DNA of 64,000 nucleotides from Candidatus Latescibacterota bacterium (lineage in GTDB: Bacteria; Latescibacterota; UBA2968): assembly GCA_022823725.1 (NCBI GenBank), contig JAJEHL010000026.1, forward strand, positions 675,901 through 739,900, written 5' to 3'. Both the position numbers and the translations under genes were made by a program. The notes below the pieces were generated by a model. That model did no database searches and was not told the DNA's origin. It was given only the letters and a program-made list of their open reading frames with translations. Shown piece after piece: positions 16,863 through 26,957 of the stretch. The first letter of the stretch is position 1. The number at the start of each line of letters is the position of its first letter.

Positions 16863-17056
16863 TTTTGCGCTTTTTTGCGACGCGGACATGTAAAGCACGC
16901 GGAGTCTTCGTCGGAACTCTGTTCATGGGTTTCCAGGACGTCGCCACAACAACTCTGCTGCTTTTTTTTGTATTGGGCAAATGTCAACGCGCCCGCCATG
17001 AACGCAAATGCCACGATGAGAAAGATCGTCGCTGTCAATATTGTTTCCATTCTCAC
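16826..17056 (-). CDS. nqrM: Na+-NQR maturation protein NqrM
   Basis: 76 residues: one N-terminal membrane helix (TATIFLIVAFAFMAGALTFA) followed by cysteine pairs in QQSCCGD and ACFTCPRRKK, the layout of NqrM (DUF539), which is needed to mature the Na+-translocating NADH:quinone oxidoreductase, probably by helping insert its membrane iron site. GTG at 17056 overlaps the apbE stop; an ATG two codons in (17050) is an alternative. The C-terminus lies in a dispersed repeat, so the last dozen residues may have been replaced. Confidence 0.85.
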   Translation of the reverse strand: MRMETILTATIFLIVAFAFMAGALTFAQYKKKQQSCCGDVLETHEQSSDEDSACFTCPRRKKAQKDQNTVSIAEKV

Positions 17057-18099
17057 TTTTCCCCTCTTACCATTTTCTCAAAGTCAGACGTCATTTTCTC
17101 CACGAACCCATCCCCCTGTCGCACGATCATAAATACGGCGAGATTGTGTTTTTCGGCAAATGCAAATCCCTTTTCCGGTCCCATTACATTGATTGCGGTA
17201 GCCAACCCATCGGCGTAGGCGCAGCTTTTGTGTAGTACTGTTACGGAGGCCAGGGCGTGCGTTATTGGGCGTCCTGTGCGCGGGTCAATCGTGTGGGAAT
17301 ACCTTATGCCGTCGCGTTCAAAATAGTTGTGGTAATCGCCCGATGTCGCCATGGACATGTTGTTCAGGGCGAGTGCTTTTTGTAGTTCGCCCTGTCCCGC
17401 GGGACTCGCGATGCCTATCCGCCAGAGTTGTCCCAGAGGGTTGTGTCCCTTTGTTCGCAGTTCGCCGCCGATTTCGATAAAATAGCGATTGATACCCAGG
17501 CTGTCCAGATAACTCGCTATGCGATCTACACCATATCCCTTGGCGATTGCGGATAAGTCGCAATAGATTTCGGGCGATTCTTTTTTTATTGCGGAAGCAG
17601 AGAGATCGATGTGAATTTTTTTGTAGCCTACCAGTGTTTTACGAGTTGCAATTGAGTCGGGCGATGGTACGCGTTCGGGTATGGCGTTAGGTCCAAAGCC
17701 CCACAGGTTGACCAGCGGCCCGATTGTGACGTCAAACGCGCCATCGGACCAGGTGCTGATTTCCCGGGCGATGTGTAAAACATAAGCAAAGTCCGATGAG
17801 ACCGCAAACCAGTCTGTTGAAGGCGAGCGGTTGAATTGGGCGATTTCGGAGTTGTGTTGATAAGTGGACATCTGGCGATTGACTTCTTTTAGGCGTGCAT
17901 TGATTTCTCGTATTAATACATCCATGTCGTCGAGTGCTATGTCACTTTGGACGATCTTGACCTGAAATGTCGTTCCCATCGTCGGACCAGATATCGTTCC
18001 CATCTGATCCTGACATCCGATCAGAGCGAAGATCAAGATTGGAAAGAAGCAACGCCAAATTCTGTCCGTTATTCCAAATGTCGTGTTAAAAAAACGCAT
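17053..18099 (-). CDS. apbE: FAD:protein FMN transferase, lipoprotein
   Basis: 348 residues. Lipoprotein signal (FFPILIFALIGC) then an ApbE domain: GPTMGTTFQVKIV, CDLSAIAKGYGVDRIASYL, FIEIGGELRTKGHNP and THTID-like SHTIDPRTGRPI with the metal-binding aspartate. The enzyme attaches FMN covalently to threonine in NqrB and NqrC, both encoded nearby. Starts at 18099; an ATG eight codons upstream is possible. Overlaps nqrM by 4 nt, so flavinylation and maturation functions are co-expressed. Confidence 0.93.
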   Translation of the reverse strand: MRFFNTTFGITDRIWRCFFPILIFALIGCQDQMGTISGPTMGTTFQVKIVQSDIALDDMDVLIREINARLKEVNRQMSTYQHNSEIAQFNRSPSTDWFAVSSDFAYVLHIAREISTWSDGAFDVTIGPLVNLWGFGPNAIPERVPSPDSIATRKTLVGYKKIHIDLSASAIKKESPEIYCDLSAIAKGYGVDRIASYLDSLGINRYFIEIGGELRTKGHNPLGQLWRIGIASPAGQGELQKALALNNMSMATSGDYHNYFERDGIRYSHTIDPRTGRPITHALASVTVLHKSCAYADGLATAINVMGPEKGFAFAEKHNLAVFMIVRQGDGFVEKMTSDFEKMVRGEK

Positions 18100-18281
18100 C
18101 GCTGTTTCTCTTGTCTCAGGCATTAGCGGTTCTGAATGGGAATTGGGAATTATACAGCGATACTTATAGCCTCACTGTAAGCACCCTATACCTATCGCTT
18201 TACTCCAAAATACATTTTAAAATTTTATTATGCTGTAAATATAAATAATTTCAATAGTTTATACAAGTATTATTAAACTAT

Positions 18282-18310
18282 TTGACACGGCGTTTTTATC
18301 TCTTTATATT
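18282..18310 (+). promoter_or_regulatory. Sigma-70-type promoter for a structured leader RNA
   Basis: TTGACA (18282-18287), 17-nt spacer, TATATT (18305-18310). The upstream 150 nt are AT-rich with little coding character. Transcription would start near 18317 and run into the leader below. Confidence 0.75.
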
Positions 18311-18316
18311 CTCCAA

Positions 18317-18570
18317 AATGACGGGTCATTCGACAATTCAATGAGGAGGTTGACGATGTTGCCCAAACCCGATTCGTAGTTGGGGCGCAATAAAATATTT
18401 GGTGGAGATTTTTCGGCATATCAGGTGATCAGCCCGTGCATTTGTTTGACGGGCGGATCTTGACAACTAACGCACACGAGGAGGAGGGCCATGCCACCAA
18501 CGCATTTATGCGGCTTCGATGAGAAGTCATACTGTGAATTACTTTTGATCGAGGCCGCTTTTTATTTTTT
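18317..18570 (+). ncRNA. Structured leader or small RNA upstream of the CBS gene
   Basis: About 255 nt from the promoter to an intrinsic terminator. Contains a strong hairpin at 18427-18459 (GATCAGCCCGT with ACGGGCGGATC, one mismatch) and pairing potential between GTTGCCC and GGGGCGCA around 18359-18388. Two short frames with excellent ribosome sites lie in it: 18356-18379 (7 codons, MLPKPDS) and 18491-18574 (27 codons, starting MPPTHLCGFDEK), the latter running through the terminator. This is compatible with attenuation of the CBS gene or with a stand-alone RNA. No known family recognised. Confidence 0.5.
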
Positions 18571-18574
18571 CTGA
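18491..18574 (+). CDS. Possible 27-residue leader peptide
   Basis: ATG preceded by GAGGAGGAGGG. The frame covers the whole terminator hairpin at 18510-18570, so ribosomes translating it would prevent the hairpin from forming. Two cysteines and a Leu/Phe-rich end are the only notable features. Speculative, supported by the ribosome site and position only. Confidence 0.3.
   Translation: MPPTHLCGFDEKSYCELLLIEAAFYFF
18510..18570 (+). terminator. Intrinsic terminator ending the leader RNA
   Basis: GCGGCTTCGAT (18510-18520) pairs with ATCGAGGCCGC (18548-18558), one G-U pair, with extra pairing of AAGT and ACTT in the loop, followed by TTTTTATTTTTT. It lies 43 nt upstream of the CBS-gene start. 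Confidence 0.75.
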
Positions 18575-18613
18575 ACCCATGAAATTTTTCCCCGAACTCA
18601 TGGAGGTATGATC

Positions 18614-19057
18614 ATGACCATTCAAGATATTCTCGACCAAAAAGGTCGCCGCGTGATTACGATTGCCCCTGATCACACACTGGATGTTGTACTGGCTACG
18701 CTGATTCAAAATAACGTGGGTGCGCTTGTCGTGCAGAAGCGAGCAGGGGATTTGCTCGGTATTATCACTGAGCGCGATCTGATGCGCGAGGTGTATAATG
18801 GCGCGGATTTGCGTGCTGTGTACGTTGAAGATGTGATGACGCGCGATATTGTGACGAGCAATCCAGATTGCGATATCGAATATGTGATGGCAGAGATGAC
18901 AGAGGGGCGATTCCGCCACATGCCGATTGTCGATGAGGTGGGACGTCTCGCTGGCATTGTGTCGATTGGCGATATTGTTAAGGCCAAGTTGGAATCTGCT
19001 GAGGAAGAAGTGATGCTATATAAGGATTTTGTCACGCTGGATTGGCGGGCATCTTAA
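18614..19057 (+). CDS. CBS-pair domain protein
   Basis: 147 residues forming one Bateman module: two CBS motifs, ALVVQKRAGDLLGIITERDL (about 38-57) and MPIVDEVGRLAGIVSIGDI (about 102-120). Such proteins bind adenine nucleotides and regulate partners. ATG 18614 chosen because GGAGG (18602-18606) lies 7 nt upstream; ATG 18608 is too close. It stands alone between nqrF and apbE on the opposite strand, so regulation of NQR is possible but unproven. Expression probably depends on read-through of the leader terminator. Confidence 0.88.
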   Translation: MTIQDILDQKGRRVITIAPDHTLDVVLATLIQNNVGALVVQKRAGDLLGIITERDLMREVYNGADLRAVYVEDVMTRDIVTSNPDCDIEYVMAEMTEGRFRHMPIVDEVGRLAGIVSIGDIVKAKLESAEEEVMLYKDFVTLDWRAS

Positions 19058-19097
19058 CACAGGAGGTTGATGTGTCTGAAGAACTACCCGATAAAAA

Positions 19098-19130
19098 AGT
19101 CTTCGGTTGCTGGTGAACCGAAGACTTTTT
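19098..19130. terminator. Bidirectional intrinsic terminator
   Basis: Perfect 11-bp stem AGTCTTCGGTT/AACCGAAGACT with a 7-nt loop, flanked by A- and T-runs on both sides. Serves the CBS gene (plus) and nqrF (minus), which converge here. Confidence 0.9.
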
Positions 19131-19153
19131 TTGTGTACTTTTAATGAACTGGA

Positions 19154-20404
19154 TTACCCGCCAAAGTCGTCGAATAAAATATTCTCGGGTTCCACACCCA
19201 TATCGTCCAGCATATCCAGGCAGGCCACCAACATCAGCGGGGGACCGCAGATATAATATTCACAGTCTTCGGGTGCGGGGTGATCTTTTAAGTACTCATC
19301 GTAGAGTACCTGGTGAATAAATCCGGTCAGGCCCGTCCAGTTGTCTTCCGGCATGGGGTCGGATAGTGCGACATGCCACGTAAAGTTGTCGTACTCGCTC
19401 TGCAATCCGTCGAAGTCTTCGACGTAAAACATTTCGTTCAGGCTGCGCGCGCCATACCAGAAGGTTACTTTGCGGTCTGTGCCAATGCGTTTGAATTGAT
19501 CGAAGATGTGCGACCGCATGGGTGCCATGCCCGCGCCGCCACCGATGAAGATCATTTCGGCATCGGTTTCTTTGGCGAAGAACTCGCCATAGGGTCCCGA
19601 GATGGTCACGTCATCGCCGGGTTTTAGATCGAATGTCCACGACGACATTTTGCCCGGCGGAATGCCCGTTGTGCCCGGCGGCGGAGATGCCACGCGGATG
19701 TTGAGCATGATGATCCCTTTTTCTTCGGGATAATTCGCCATTGAGTACGCGCGGAAGACGGGTTCATCTACTACCGAGACATTGTCCCATACGTTGAAAT
19801 GATCCCAGGTACTTTTAAAGCGGTCTTCACCGTCGGCAGCTTTGATGTCGAAGTCGCGATAGTCAACGGTGTGGGGCGGGCATTCGATTTGGATAAAACC
19901 ACCGGCGCGAAACCCGACGTCTTCCCCTGGCGGCAGTTCGAGAACGAGTTCTTTGATGAATGTGGCGACATTGTAATTTGAGATTACTTTGCAGTTCCAT
20001 TTTTTGATGCTAAATACTTCGGCAGGGACTTCGATATCCATATCGCCCTTTACCGTGACCTGGCACGAAAGCCGACATCCTTCCCGCGCTTCTTTGCGGT
20101 TGATATGCGATAGTTCGGTGGATAAGATATCGCCGCCACCTTCGCTGATCGTCACTTTGCACTGTCCACAGGTGCCGCCGCCGCCACATGCGGAGGATAC
20201 AAAAATTCTATTGTCGGCCAATGTGTTGAGCAATTTGCCGCCCATGGGAACCGAAATGCTGTGGTCGGGATCGTCATTGATGGTGATGTGTGCCTGTCCT
20301 GAGGCAACCAGTCGCGATCTGGCAATGAGTATAACCGCTACCAGCATCAGTACAATGGTGGTAAACATCCCTACACCGAGTAAAATTAGCCTTACGTCTT
20401 CCAT
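19154..20404 (-). CDS. nqrF: Na+-translocating NADH:quinone reductase subunit F
   Basis: 416 residues. One N-terminal helix, a ferredoxin domain with [14 protein letters not shown] and CRLSC (four 2Fe-2S cysteines, about 72-113), an FAD domain with [10 protein letters not shown], and an NADH domain with [15 protein letters not shown] and YICGPPLM; ends in the conserved DDFGG. It takes hydride from NADH and passes electrons into the complex. Last gene of nqrA-F, 23 nt after nqrE. Confidence 0.97.
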   Translation of the reverse strand: MEDVRLILLGVGMFTTIVLMLVAVILIARSRLVASGQAHITINDDPDHSISVPMGGKLLNTLADNRIFVSSACGGGGTCGQCKVTISEGGGDILSTELSHINRKEAREGCRLSCQVTVKGDMDIEVPAEVFSIKKWNCKVISNYNVATFIKELVLELPPGEDVGFRAGGFIQIECPPHTVDYRDFDIKAADGEDRFKSTWDHFNVWDNVSVVDEPVFRAYSMANYPEEKGIIMLNIRVASPPPGTTGIPPGKMSSWTFDLKPGDDVTISGPYGEFFAKETDAEMIFIGGGAGMAPMRSHIFDQFKRIGTDRKVTFWYGARSLNEMFYVEDFDGLQSEYDNFTWHVALSDPMPEDNWTGLTGFIHQVLYDEYLKDHPAPEDCEYYICGPPLMLVACLDMLDDMGVEPENILFDDFGG

Positions 20405-20427
20405 ATTATCTCCACGCTTGCCTGGAT

Positions 20428-21039
20428 CTAAAGTTGAATCCCCGAAAAGAGCATAAATGCCATTGCCATTAAGCCCACGGTCATAAATGTGATGCCCAGC
20501 CCGCGCAATGCTGGTGGCACGTTGCTGTATTTCATTTTTTCGCGTATGCCTGCCAGCCCGACAATGGCGAGTGCCCAGCCCGTGCCACTGCCCAGTCCAA
20601 AGACGACGCTTTCTGAAAAGTTAAAGTCGCGCTCGACCATCAGGAGTGAACCGCCTAAGATCGCGCAGTTCACTGTGATCAGGGGTAAAAATATGCCCAG
20701 GGCGTTGTACAGGGTGGGTACGTATTTGTCCAGTACCATTTCCAGTATTTGAATCATTGCGGCGATTACGCCGATATACGTGACCAGGCCCAGGAATGTG
20801 AGATCTGCGTTTGGCAAACCCGCCCAGGCGAGCGCGCCTTCGGTCAGGACATGGGTAAAAATGAGATTGTTGATCGGCACTGTAATCGTCTGCACCACAA
20901 TCACCGCAATGCCCAGGCCGACAGCGGTTGTCACCTGTTTGGAGACGGCGAGATATGTACACATGCCCAGGAAGAAAGCGAGGGCCATATTTTCGACAAA
21001 AACGGCTTTGACAAATAAGCTGATATAGTGTTCGGCCAT
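20428..21039 (-). CDS. nqrE: Na+-NQR subunit E
   Basis: 203 residues, six transmembrane helices. Contains [20 protein letters not shown] and [17 protein letters not shown], each with the cysteine that ligates the iron centre between NqrD and NqrE. ATG 21039 has GAGGA before it; the open frame upstream overlaps nqrD and was rejected. Typical length. Confidence 0.96.
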   Translation of the reverse strand: MAEHYISLFVKAVFVENMALAFFLGMCTYLAVSKQVTTAVGLGIAVIVVQTITVPINNLIFTHVLTEGALAWAGLPNADLTFLGLVTYIGVIAAMIQILEMVLDKYVPTLYNALGIFLPLITVNCAILGGSLLMVERDFNFSESVVFGLGSGTGWALAIVGLAGIREKMKYSNVPPALRGLGITFMTVGLMAMAFMLFSGIQL

Positions 21040-21040
21040 T

Positions 21041-21724
21041 TTAATCCTCTTCCACTTGCTCGGGTTTCCACGCTCGCACAACCCAGATGAAGAACCCGAT
21101 TAAGAAAAACGCACTCGGCGATAGCAACATCAAGCCGTTGGGCATGTACCAGCCACCTTCGGTGACGAGTGGCAAAACGTCAACGCCCAGAAGTTTACCC
21201 GATCCCAACAGTTCGCGGAAAAAGCCCACCACAATTAAGATGGTGCTGTAACCAAATCCATTTCCCAGGCCATCTAATAAGCTATGCGTGGGGGGATTTT
21301 TCATTGCAAACCCTTCGGCGCGTCCCATGATGATGCAGTTGGTAATGATCAGTCCGACAAAGATCGACAATTGCTTGGAGATATCGTAAGCAAATGCCTG
21401 GATCGCTTCGTCGGCGATAATCACAAGCGCGGCAATAATGGTCATTTGAACGATGATGCGCACGCTGGACGGAATGTGATTTCTGATCAGGCTTACCGAT
21501 ATATTGGAAAGCGCCATAACAAAGATGACCGCCATAGACATGACGATTGAGGTTTCCAGCTTTGTGGTCACCGCGAGTGCCGAACAAACCCCCAATACCT
21601 GACGCCCGATTGGATTGTCATCAAAGACGGGCGTCCATAACAGGCTTTTGGCTTCTTTCGCCGTCAGAGACGGAGATGGTGGCACTTCTGGCGCTTGTTC
21701 TTCCCGTTCGATTACTTCAGCCAC
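21041..21724 (-). CDS. nqrD: Na+-NQR subunit D
   Basis: 227 residues. About 25 polar residues precede the usual NqrD sequence ([20 protein letters not shown]), six helices, and the motif [20 protein letters not shown] with the iron-ligand cysteine. I use the GTG at 21724, six bases after AAGGGGG, overlapping the nqrC end by 8 nt; a GTG two codons earlier is less well spaced. Confidence 0.95.
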   Translation of the reverse strand: MAEVIEREEQAPEVPPSPSLTAKEAKSLLWTPVFDDNPIGRQVLGVCSALAVTTKLETSIVMSMAVIFVMALSNISVSLIRNHIPSSVRIIVQMTIIAALVIIADEAIQAFAYDISKQLSIFVGLIITNCIIMGRAEGFAMKNPPTHSLLDGLGNGFGYSTILIVVGFFRELLGSGKLLGVDVLPLVTEGGWYMPNGLMLLSPSAFFLIGFFIWVVRAWKPEQVEED

Positions 21725-22514
21725 GAACACCCCCTTGTTTTAGCGTATTTAAAAATCGACCGTATCCTTCGTTGCCCAACCAGTACTTGAGCATACTGTC
21801 TAATCCCCGCGTGGTGATGGTTGCACCCGAGAGGCCATCGACCTGGTATTTTGCTTTTGCACTTTTGGGATTTACCTGGCCTTTGATTACAGAAATTGCC
21901 ACATTGCCCACATCGTCAAAAGCCTGTTTGCCGGGCCACAAGCCCTTCCATCTGGCGTTATCGACCTCGCCACCCAGGCCCGGGGTTTCGCCGTGTTCGT
22001 AAAATGTGATGCCCTGAATGCTTTGCAGGTCATTGCCCAGAGATACAAAGCCGTAGAGCGTGGACCAGAGGCCATAGCCGTAGATGGGCAAGATAATGCG
22101 CTGCAATTTGTCGTTTTCCATCACTTTATAGACGAAGATGTATTTCGGGCGGTTGCGAATATTTGCAATGTCTCTATCCGCATCAACAGAACGCCCAAAA
22201 GTGGGGTCGGCGGCCATTTTCTTTAAGTCATACGTATCTGCGTCGATGCCATCGGGATATTCTTCGCTGTTCAAGATCTGCCCCGTGTCCAGTTCGATAA
22301 GCAGTGGTACGACCTTTTTTTCGTAAACGGACTGGACATCGACCGAGGGATCGTATAATCCACCCGCAATCAGAATATTTTTTACTTTGTCGAGGCGTTT
22401 GTTTTCTTTCTGGATATCGTGTAAGGACACAGCAGTCAGAGAAACAAAAAGAGAACAGACCAGACAAAGGGCTACCGCAACAAAGATCGTTTTTTGGATG
22501 CTGTCATTCTGCAC
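21717..22514 (-). CDS. nqrC: Na+-NQR subunit C
   Basis: 265 residues: N-terminal helix (about 8-30) and a periplasmic FMN-binding domain. The flavinylation site [12 protein letters not shown] is intact, the threonine being modified by ApbE. GTG start at 22514 overlaps the nqrB end. The covalent FMN relays electrons across the complex. Confidence 0.96.
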   Translation of the reverse strand: MQNDSIQKTIFVAVALCLVCSLFVSLTAVSLHDIQKENKRLDKVKNILIAGGLYDPSVDVQSVYEKKVVPLLIELDTGQILNSEEYPDGIDADTYDLKKMAADPTFGRSVDADRDIANIRNRPKYIFVYKVMENDKLQRIILPIYGYGLWSTLYGFVSLGNDLQSIQGITFYEHGETPGLGGEVDNARWKGLWPGKQAFDDVGNVAISVIKGQVNPKSAKAKYQVDGLSGATITTRGLDSMLKYWLGNEGYGRFLNTLKQGGVRG

Positions 22515-23703
22515 GGGCCAGTCTCCTTTGGATATTGCGGTTGATAAAGACGCGGTCGATGATGGGCGCGAATACGTTGGCGAATAATATGGCCAGCATG
22601 ATGCCTTCGGGATAGGCCGGGTTGGTCACGCGGATCAATACTGTCATGACGCCTATTAAAATGCCATAGACCCATTTGCCCTGGCGCGTCATGGCTGCGC
22701 TGACCGGATCGGTTGCCATGAATACGGTGCCAAATGCAAAGCCGCCGATGACGAGATGCCAGGCCGGAGATACGTTGAGCAGCGGGTTGGTGGTGCTACC
22801 GATCCAGTTGAAGAATAGCGCAGATACGATCATGCCGATGGTTACGCCGGCCATGATTTGCCACGAGCCGACGCGGGTGAGAATTAGAATGCCGGCACCC
22901 AGCAAGCAGCAAAGGGTTGAGGTTTCTCCCATGGATCCCGGGATCAAACCGATAAATGATTCCCACCAGGTGTAGTCCATCTGGATATGGGTATCGGCAT
23001 AGGCCGCGAGTGGCGTTGCCTGGCTGTATCCATCGACGGCGATCCAGACCGCATCGCCCGAGATTTGTGCAGGGTAGGCAAAATAGAGAAATGCGCGGCC
23101 CGTGAGCGCGGGGTTTAAGAAGTTCATTCCCACGCCGCCGAATATTTCTTTGCCTATTACGACACCAAAGATGATGCCTATGGCGACCTGCCATAGGGGA
23201 ATCAGGGGTGGCATTGTGAGGGGGAATAGCGTGCTGGTGACGAGAAATCCCTCGTTGATTTCGTGTTTGCGAATGACTGCAAATATGGCTTCGCATAAGC
23301 CGCCCGCGGCTATGGTTACGAGTTGTACGGGTACAAAATAAATGGCACCTATTGCAAAACAGCTAAGTATGTCGGAGGGCAGGAAAGATAGGCCCAGTGC
23401 CTGAGCGAGCCAGACGTGCCAGTCCCCAGTGCCGATTGCGCCGATATTTTGATAGGCCAGGCTCGCTTGTAAGCCCGTATTGTACAGGGCAAATAAAATA
23501 CAGGGTTGTAGCGAGAGTACGACTGTGATCATCATGCGCTTCAGGTCCATGCCGTCGCGCACGTGAGCATCTGCCTGGGTAACCTCGCCGGGGGTGTAGA
23601 GGAATGTATCTCCAGCCTCGTAAAACGGATACAGTTTTTCGAGTTTGCCGCCTTCTTCGAAGTGTTCGGCCTGTTTGTCTAATAATTCGCGTAGAGGCTT
23701 CAC
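22504..23703 (-). CDS. nqrB: Na+-NQR subunit B
   Basis: 399 residues with about ten helices; binds riboflavin and covalent FMN and forms the sodium path. Recognisable blocks: [20 protein letters not shown] and [20 protein letters not shown]. The flavin-attachment motif reads [10 protein letters not shown] where DGxSGAT is usual, a Gly-to-Gln change next to the acceptor threonine. GTG start overlaps the nqrA stop (TAGTG). Confidence 0.96.
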   Translation of the reverse strand: MKPLRELLDKQAEHFEEGGKLEKLYPFYEAGDTFLYTPGEVTQADAHVRDGMDLKRMMITVVLSLQPCILFALYNTGLQASLAYQNIGAIGTGDWHVWLAQALGLSFLPSDILSCFAIGAIYFVPVQLVTIAAGGLCEAIFAVIRKHEINEGFLVTSTLFPLTMPPLIPLWQVAIGIIFGVVIGKEIFGGVGMNFLNPALTGRAFLYFAYPAQISGDAVWIAVDGYSQATPLAAYADTHIQMDYTWWESFIGLIPGSMGETSTLCCLLGAGILILTRVGSWQIMAGVTIGMIVSALFFNWIGSTTNPLLNVSPAWHLVIGGFAFGTVFMATDPVSAAMTRQGKWVYGILIGVMTVLIRVTNPAYPEGIMLAILFANVFAPIIDRVFINRNIQRRLARAE

Positions 23704-25055
23704 TATCCTTCCTTTTCAATTTCGGTGAGGTTTTCGCGCAGAATGGGTCCAAAATCCATTTTTGACGAGCACGAGAATGTGCATAGTGACAGGTCTTCTT
23801 CCTCCAATTCCAGTATGCCGAGTTTTTCGGCGTCGTCGAGGTCGCGGGTGACGAGTGCCCGAATCAAAAAGTTGGGCAATATGTCCAGCGGCATGACGTC
23901 GTCGTAATTGCCATGCGGCACGAGCGCGCGATGGCTGCCATTGGTGGAGGTGTTTAATTTGAGGCGTTGGCCGAAGAACATTTTGGACAGGGCCAGGTTC
24001 TTGATGGTATAAAATTCGAATCCCGGCGTGAGCCAGCCGAAAAAGGCGCGTTTGTTGCCTTCTTCGAGTGCGGTAATTTGCTGGTGATATCGTCCCAAAT
24101 AGGCGCGGACTTCGTCTGTTTTGCGCCCGGAGAGAACCGAGCCGCTGATGACGCGGTTTTCGACGTTTTCGAGTTCGCCTTCTAATAGGTCCATTATTGA
24201 AGCACCCAGACGGGTGCGGATCAATTTGGGGTGTTTCACAGTGGGACCGCCCAGAGCGACTATGCGTTCGGTCATGATCCGCCCGGTTGTGAACAGGTGT
24301 CCATAGGCAATCACGTCCTGAAGGCCGATGTGCCAGACTGTTTTGTTGCGGTTTACGGGGTCTAAGAAGTGGATGTGTGTGCCGACCAGTCCGGCGGGAT
24401 GGGGTCCGGTAAATTCTTCGATCTGTACGCGGTCATCGTCGATTTCGGGCAGGTCCAATTCCGGATCTCTGCATACAAAAATCGTCCCATCCACGAGTTT
24501 TGAGACGATTTTCAAGCCCAATGCGAAATTTTTTTCTTGTCCGGCTAATATATGCACCATGTCCGGGGCGAGAGGATTGGTGTCCATTGCGTTGACAAAG
24601 ATGGAATTCGCCTCGGTCGCGGGGTCGGCTACTTTGCCAAATGGCCGCGCTCTCAGGGCGGTCCACTGCCCCGATGAGATGAGTTGTTCTTTGACTGTTT
24701 CCCGACCGAGATTGTCGATTTCATCTTCTCGATGAGATTCAAAGGTGACTTCATCGTTGCCTTCCAGGCGGATGACCGTCGATAAGAAGGCGCGTTTTAT
24801 TCCCCGGTTTATGGAGATTACTTCGCCTGCACCGGGTGAGGTGTAAAGAACACCTTCCATTTTTTTGTCGGTGAACAATACATCGCCGAGTTTGACGCTG
24901 TCTCCCACTTGCGCCACGATTGTGGGACGCATGCCCACATAATCTTCACCCAAAAGTGCCACTGTTTGGACTGGCTTGCCATTTTGTACTGTGGATTGAT
25001 CGGGTACGCCACTGATGGGGAGGTCAAGTCCTTGCTTAATTTTTGTCAATGCCAT
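23703..25055 (-). CDS. nqrA: Na+-NQR subunit A
   Basis: 450 residues, soluble subunit facing the cytoplasm. N-terminal [14 protein letters not shown] and [18 protein letters not shown] form the lipoyl-like domain; the middle has [21 protein letters not shown]-terminal cysteines occur in [14 protein letters not shown] 25055 is preceded by GAGGCG. First gene of nqrABCDEF, behind a 190-nt leader with a terminator. Confidence 0.96.
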   Translation of the reverse strand: MALTKIKQGLDLPISGVPDQSTVQNGKPVQTVALLGEDYVGMRPTIVAQVGDSVKLGDVLFTDKKMEGVLYTSPGAGEVISINRGIKRAFLSTVIRLEGNDEVTFESHREDEIDNLGRETVKEQLISSGQWTALRARPFGKVADPATEANSIFVNAMDTNPLAPDMVHILAGQEKNFALGLKIVSKLVDGTIFVCRDPELDLPEIDDDRVQIEEFTGPHPAGLVGTHIHFLDPVNRNKTVWHIGLQDVIAYGHLFTTGRIMTERIVALGGPTVKHPKLIRTRLGASIMDLLEGELENVENRVISGSVLSGRKTDEVRAYLGRYHQQITALEEGNKRAFFGWLTPGFEFYTIKNLALSKMFFGQRLKLNTSTNGSHRALVPHGNYDDVMPLDILPNFLIRALVTRDLDDAEKLGILELEEEDLSLCTFSCSSKMDFGPILRENLTEIEKEG

Positions 25056-25074
25056 TATGCGCCTCAATTTTTTC

Positions 25075-25143
25075 CAATAAAAAAAGCAACTACGACCATC
25101 AAAGCCTTAAAAATTAAGGCAGAAGACAGACAGTGAAGTTGCT
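25075..25143 (-). terminator. Terminator hairpin in the nqrA leader
   Basis: On the minus strand AGCAACT (25143-25137) pairs with AGTTGCT (25091-25085), enclosing GCCTTAA/TTAAGGC, and is followed by seven T. Just upstream lies another hairpin, TGCAAGTGCT-cat-AGCACCTGCA (25170-25148). It stands 20-30 nt before the nqrA start and downstream of a good promoter, so it probably acts as an attenuator; it could alternatively end the LRR transcript from 25340. Confidence 0.7.
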
Positions 25144-25253
25144 ATTTTGCAGGTGCTATGAGCACTTGCAGGCATTGGAAACAAATCCATCGTAATCCAG
25201 ATAAAGAACAGATGTGTTGTTCAAAAATACAATAGTTTTCTTGTCTGCGAGTA

Positions 25254-25282
25254 AATTTATTATAAGCGTTTTTAATTGTCAA
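25254..25282 (-). promoter_or_regulatory. Promoter of the nqr operon
   Basis: Read on the minus strand: TTGACA (25282-25277), 17-nt spacer, TAAATT (25259-25254). It lies between the LRR gene and nqrA and gives a leader of about 190 nt before nqrA. Confidence 0.65.
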
Positions 25283-25339
25283 GGAAAAGGCGTTGTGTCG
25301 GAAGAAATAAATAGGGTTTTGCTTGTCATCGCGGCATGA

Positions 25340-26785
25340 TTAAAGCCGCGATCCAGGCTCTATCTCCTCAACCGCGGGCTTCGATGCCCCAAACCGCACA
25401 TCAACCCCTCTACCCTGAAGGGCTGGAATGTGCGTGTTGAGCGATGTGGCACTCAAGGGGTTGTTCCTGACATCAATCTCATCACCACTGCCCAATCCCG
25501 TGTTTGTGACCAAAGGCGAAAGGTCCGAGACGTTGTTTCTGGAAAGATACAGATTTGTCAGATTGATCAATCCAGATAGTGGCGATATGTCCGATATGAG
25601 GTTGCTGTAAAGATTCAGATACTCCAGATTGGTCAATCCCGATAGCGCAGCCACATCTGAGATTGCGTTGTCGGAAAGATGCAGGTATGCCAGGTTGGTT
25701 AAGCCAGACATCACAGACACGTCCGAGATCTGGTTGTTGGCAAGCTGTAGATTTGTCAGGTTGGTTAAACCAGATAGTGCGGACACATCCGAGATCTGAT
25801 TTTCGTCAAGGGACAGCCATGTTAAATTGGTTAAGTTAGATAGTGGCGATATGTCCGATATGACGTTGGCGTTAAGTGCCAAAGACTCCAGCCTATTCAA
25901 GTCAGATAGCGGGGACACATCCGAGATCTGATTTTTGAAAAGTTTCACCCATCTCAGCTCGGTCAAGTTAGATAGTGGCGATATGTCCGATATGAGGTTG
26001 GTGCTGAGGTTCAGATGCTCCAGGCTGATCAAGTCAGATAGCGGGGACACATCCGAGATCTGGTTGTCGGAAAACCACACCCATGTTAGCCTGGTCAAGC
26101 TCGATAGTGGCGATATGTCTGATATGACGTTGGCGTTAAGGTTCAGATGCTCCAGGCTGGTCAAGTCAGATAGCGGGGACACATCTGAGATTGCGTTGTA
26201 GCCAAGCTGTAGGCTTTTCAGCTTGTTCATGCCTGACAGCGCAGCCACCACATCCGAGATTTGATTTTCGTCAAGGGACAGCCGTGTTAGATTGGTTGCA
26301 AACTCAAGCCCGGTCAAATCGCTAATATTCTTGTTCGGTGCGTCAAGGCGCGTCAAGCTCGCCATCTCTGCTCTCGTGATCGGCGCACCACTCGCCTTGC
26401 CCAATGCCATCTCGATTACTGCACGCAGGTTCGCATCCGGAATGGCAACATTCGTTGTGCTGCTACCGCCGGGTGTAGATACCTCTTTGCCAAAGCTGCT
26501 GCTAAAGATCAGAAAATCCCCAAAGCCAATCGTACCATCGCTGTCCAGATCGTATTTCGCTTCGTATTTTCCATCGCCCTGACGGGTCCCAAACTGCTCC
26601 ACAAATGCCAAAAAGTCGGCAAAATTAACCACACCATCGCCATTAAAGTCTGGTGTGAGGGCTTGGTCTCCCGCCGCACCATTTACATCCAGCGAGAGGA
26701 AAAAGCTATTCTGCGCCGAAATAGACAAGGGATATATCAAAAAAAGTGCGAATGTTGATAAGATTGACAGGATCAGATTCCGCAT
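25340..26785 (-). CDS. Secreted internalin-type LRR protein with EF-hand/dockerin-like pair
   Basis: 481 residues. Signal peptide (to about 24), two calcium-binding loops DFNGDGVVNFADFLAF and DLDSDGTIGFGDFLIF (about 44-100), a short linker, then roughly 13 leucine-rich repeats of 22 residues of the type LTNLTWLSLDENQISDVSAL, capped by a domain ending VRFGASKPAVEEIEPG. Likely an extracellular adhesion or binding protein. Paralogue of the gene at 27472. No Na+-NQR link is implied by its position. Confidence 0.88.
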   Translation of the reverse strand: MRNLILSILSTFALFLIYPLSISAQNSFFLSLDVNGAAGDQALTPDFNGDGVVNFADFLAFVEQFGTRQGDGKYEAKYDLDSDGTIGFGDFLIFSSSFGKEVSTPGGSSTTNVAIPDANLRAVIEMALGKASGAPITRAEMASLTRLDAPNKNISDLTGLEFATNLTRLSLDENQISDVVAALSGMNKLKSLQLGYNAISDVSPLSDLTSLEHLNLNANVISDISPLSSLTRLTWVWFSDNQISDVSPLSDLISLEHLNLSTNLISDISPLSNLTELRWVKLFKNQISDVSPLSDLNRLESLALNANVISDISPLSNLTNLTWLSLDENQISDVSALSGLTNLTNLQLANNQISDVSVMSGLTNLAYLHLSDNAISDVAALSGLTNLEYLNLYSNLISDISPLSGLINLTNLYLSRNNVSDLSPLVTNTGLGSGDEIDVRNNPLSATSLNTHIPALQGRGVDVRFGASKPAVEEIEPGSRL

Positions 26786-26826
26786 CGGGTTTTCCTGTTG
26801 ATGGCTTTTGTCTCAGATGTGTCCTC

Positions 26827-26855
26827 TTGACAAAGTATAATGGGTTTGTTATATG
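26827..26855 (+). promoter_or_regulatory. Promoter of the DUF433/DUF5615 pair
   Basis: TTGACA (26827-26832), 17-nt spacer, TATATG (26850-26855), about 100 nt before the antitoxin start. Divergent from the LRR gene at 26785. Confidence 0.6.
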
Positions 26856-26957
26856 TGGGGTTACCCGTTTTGGTGGCGTGTTTAGGGCTTGACGCCGCTG
26901 GAGGTCTTGAGACAGCTTTTAGGAGCAGGGAATTTCCGGCAGAAAACAGAGGTGAGC

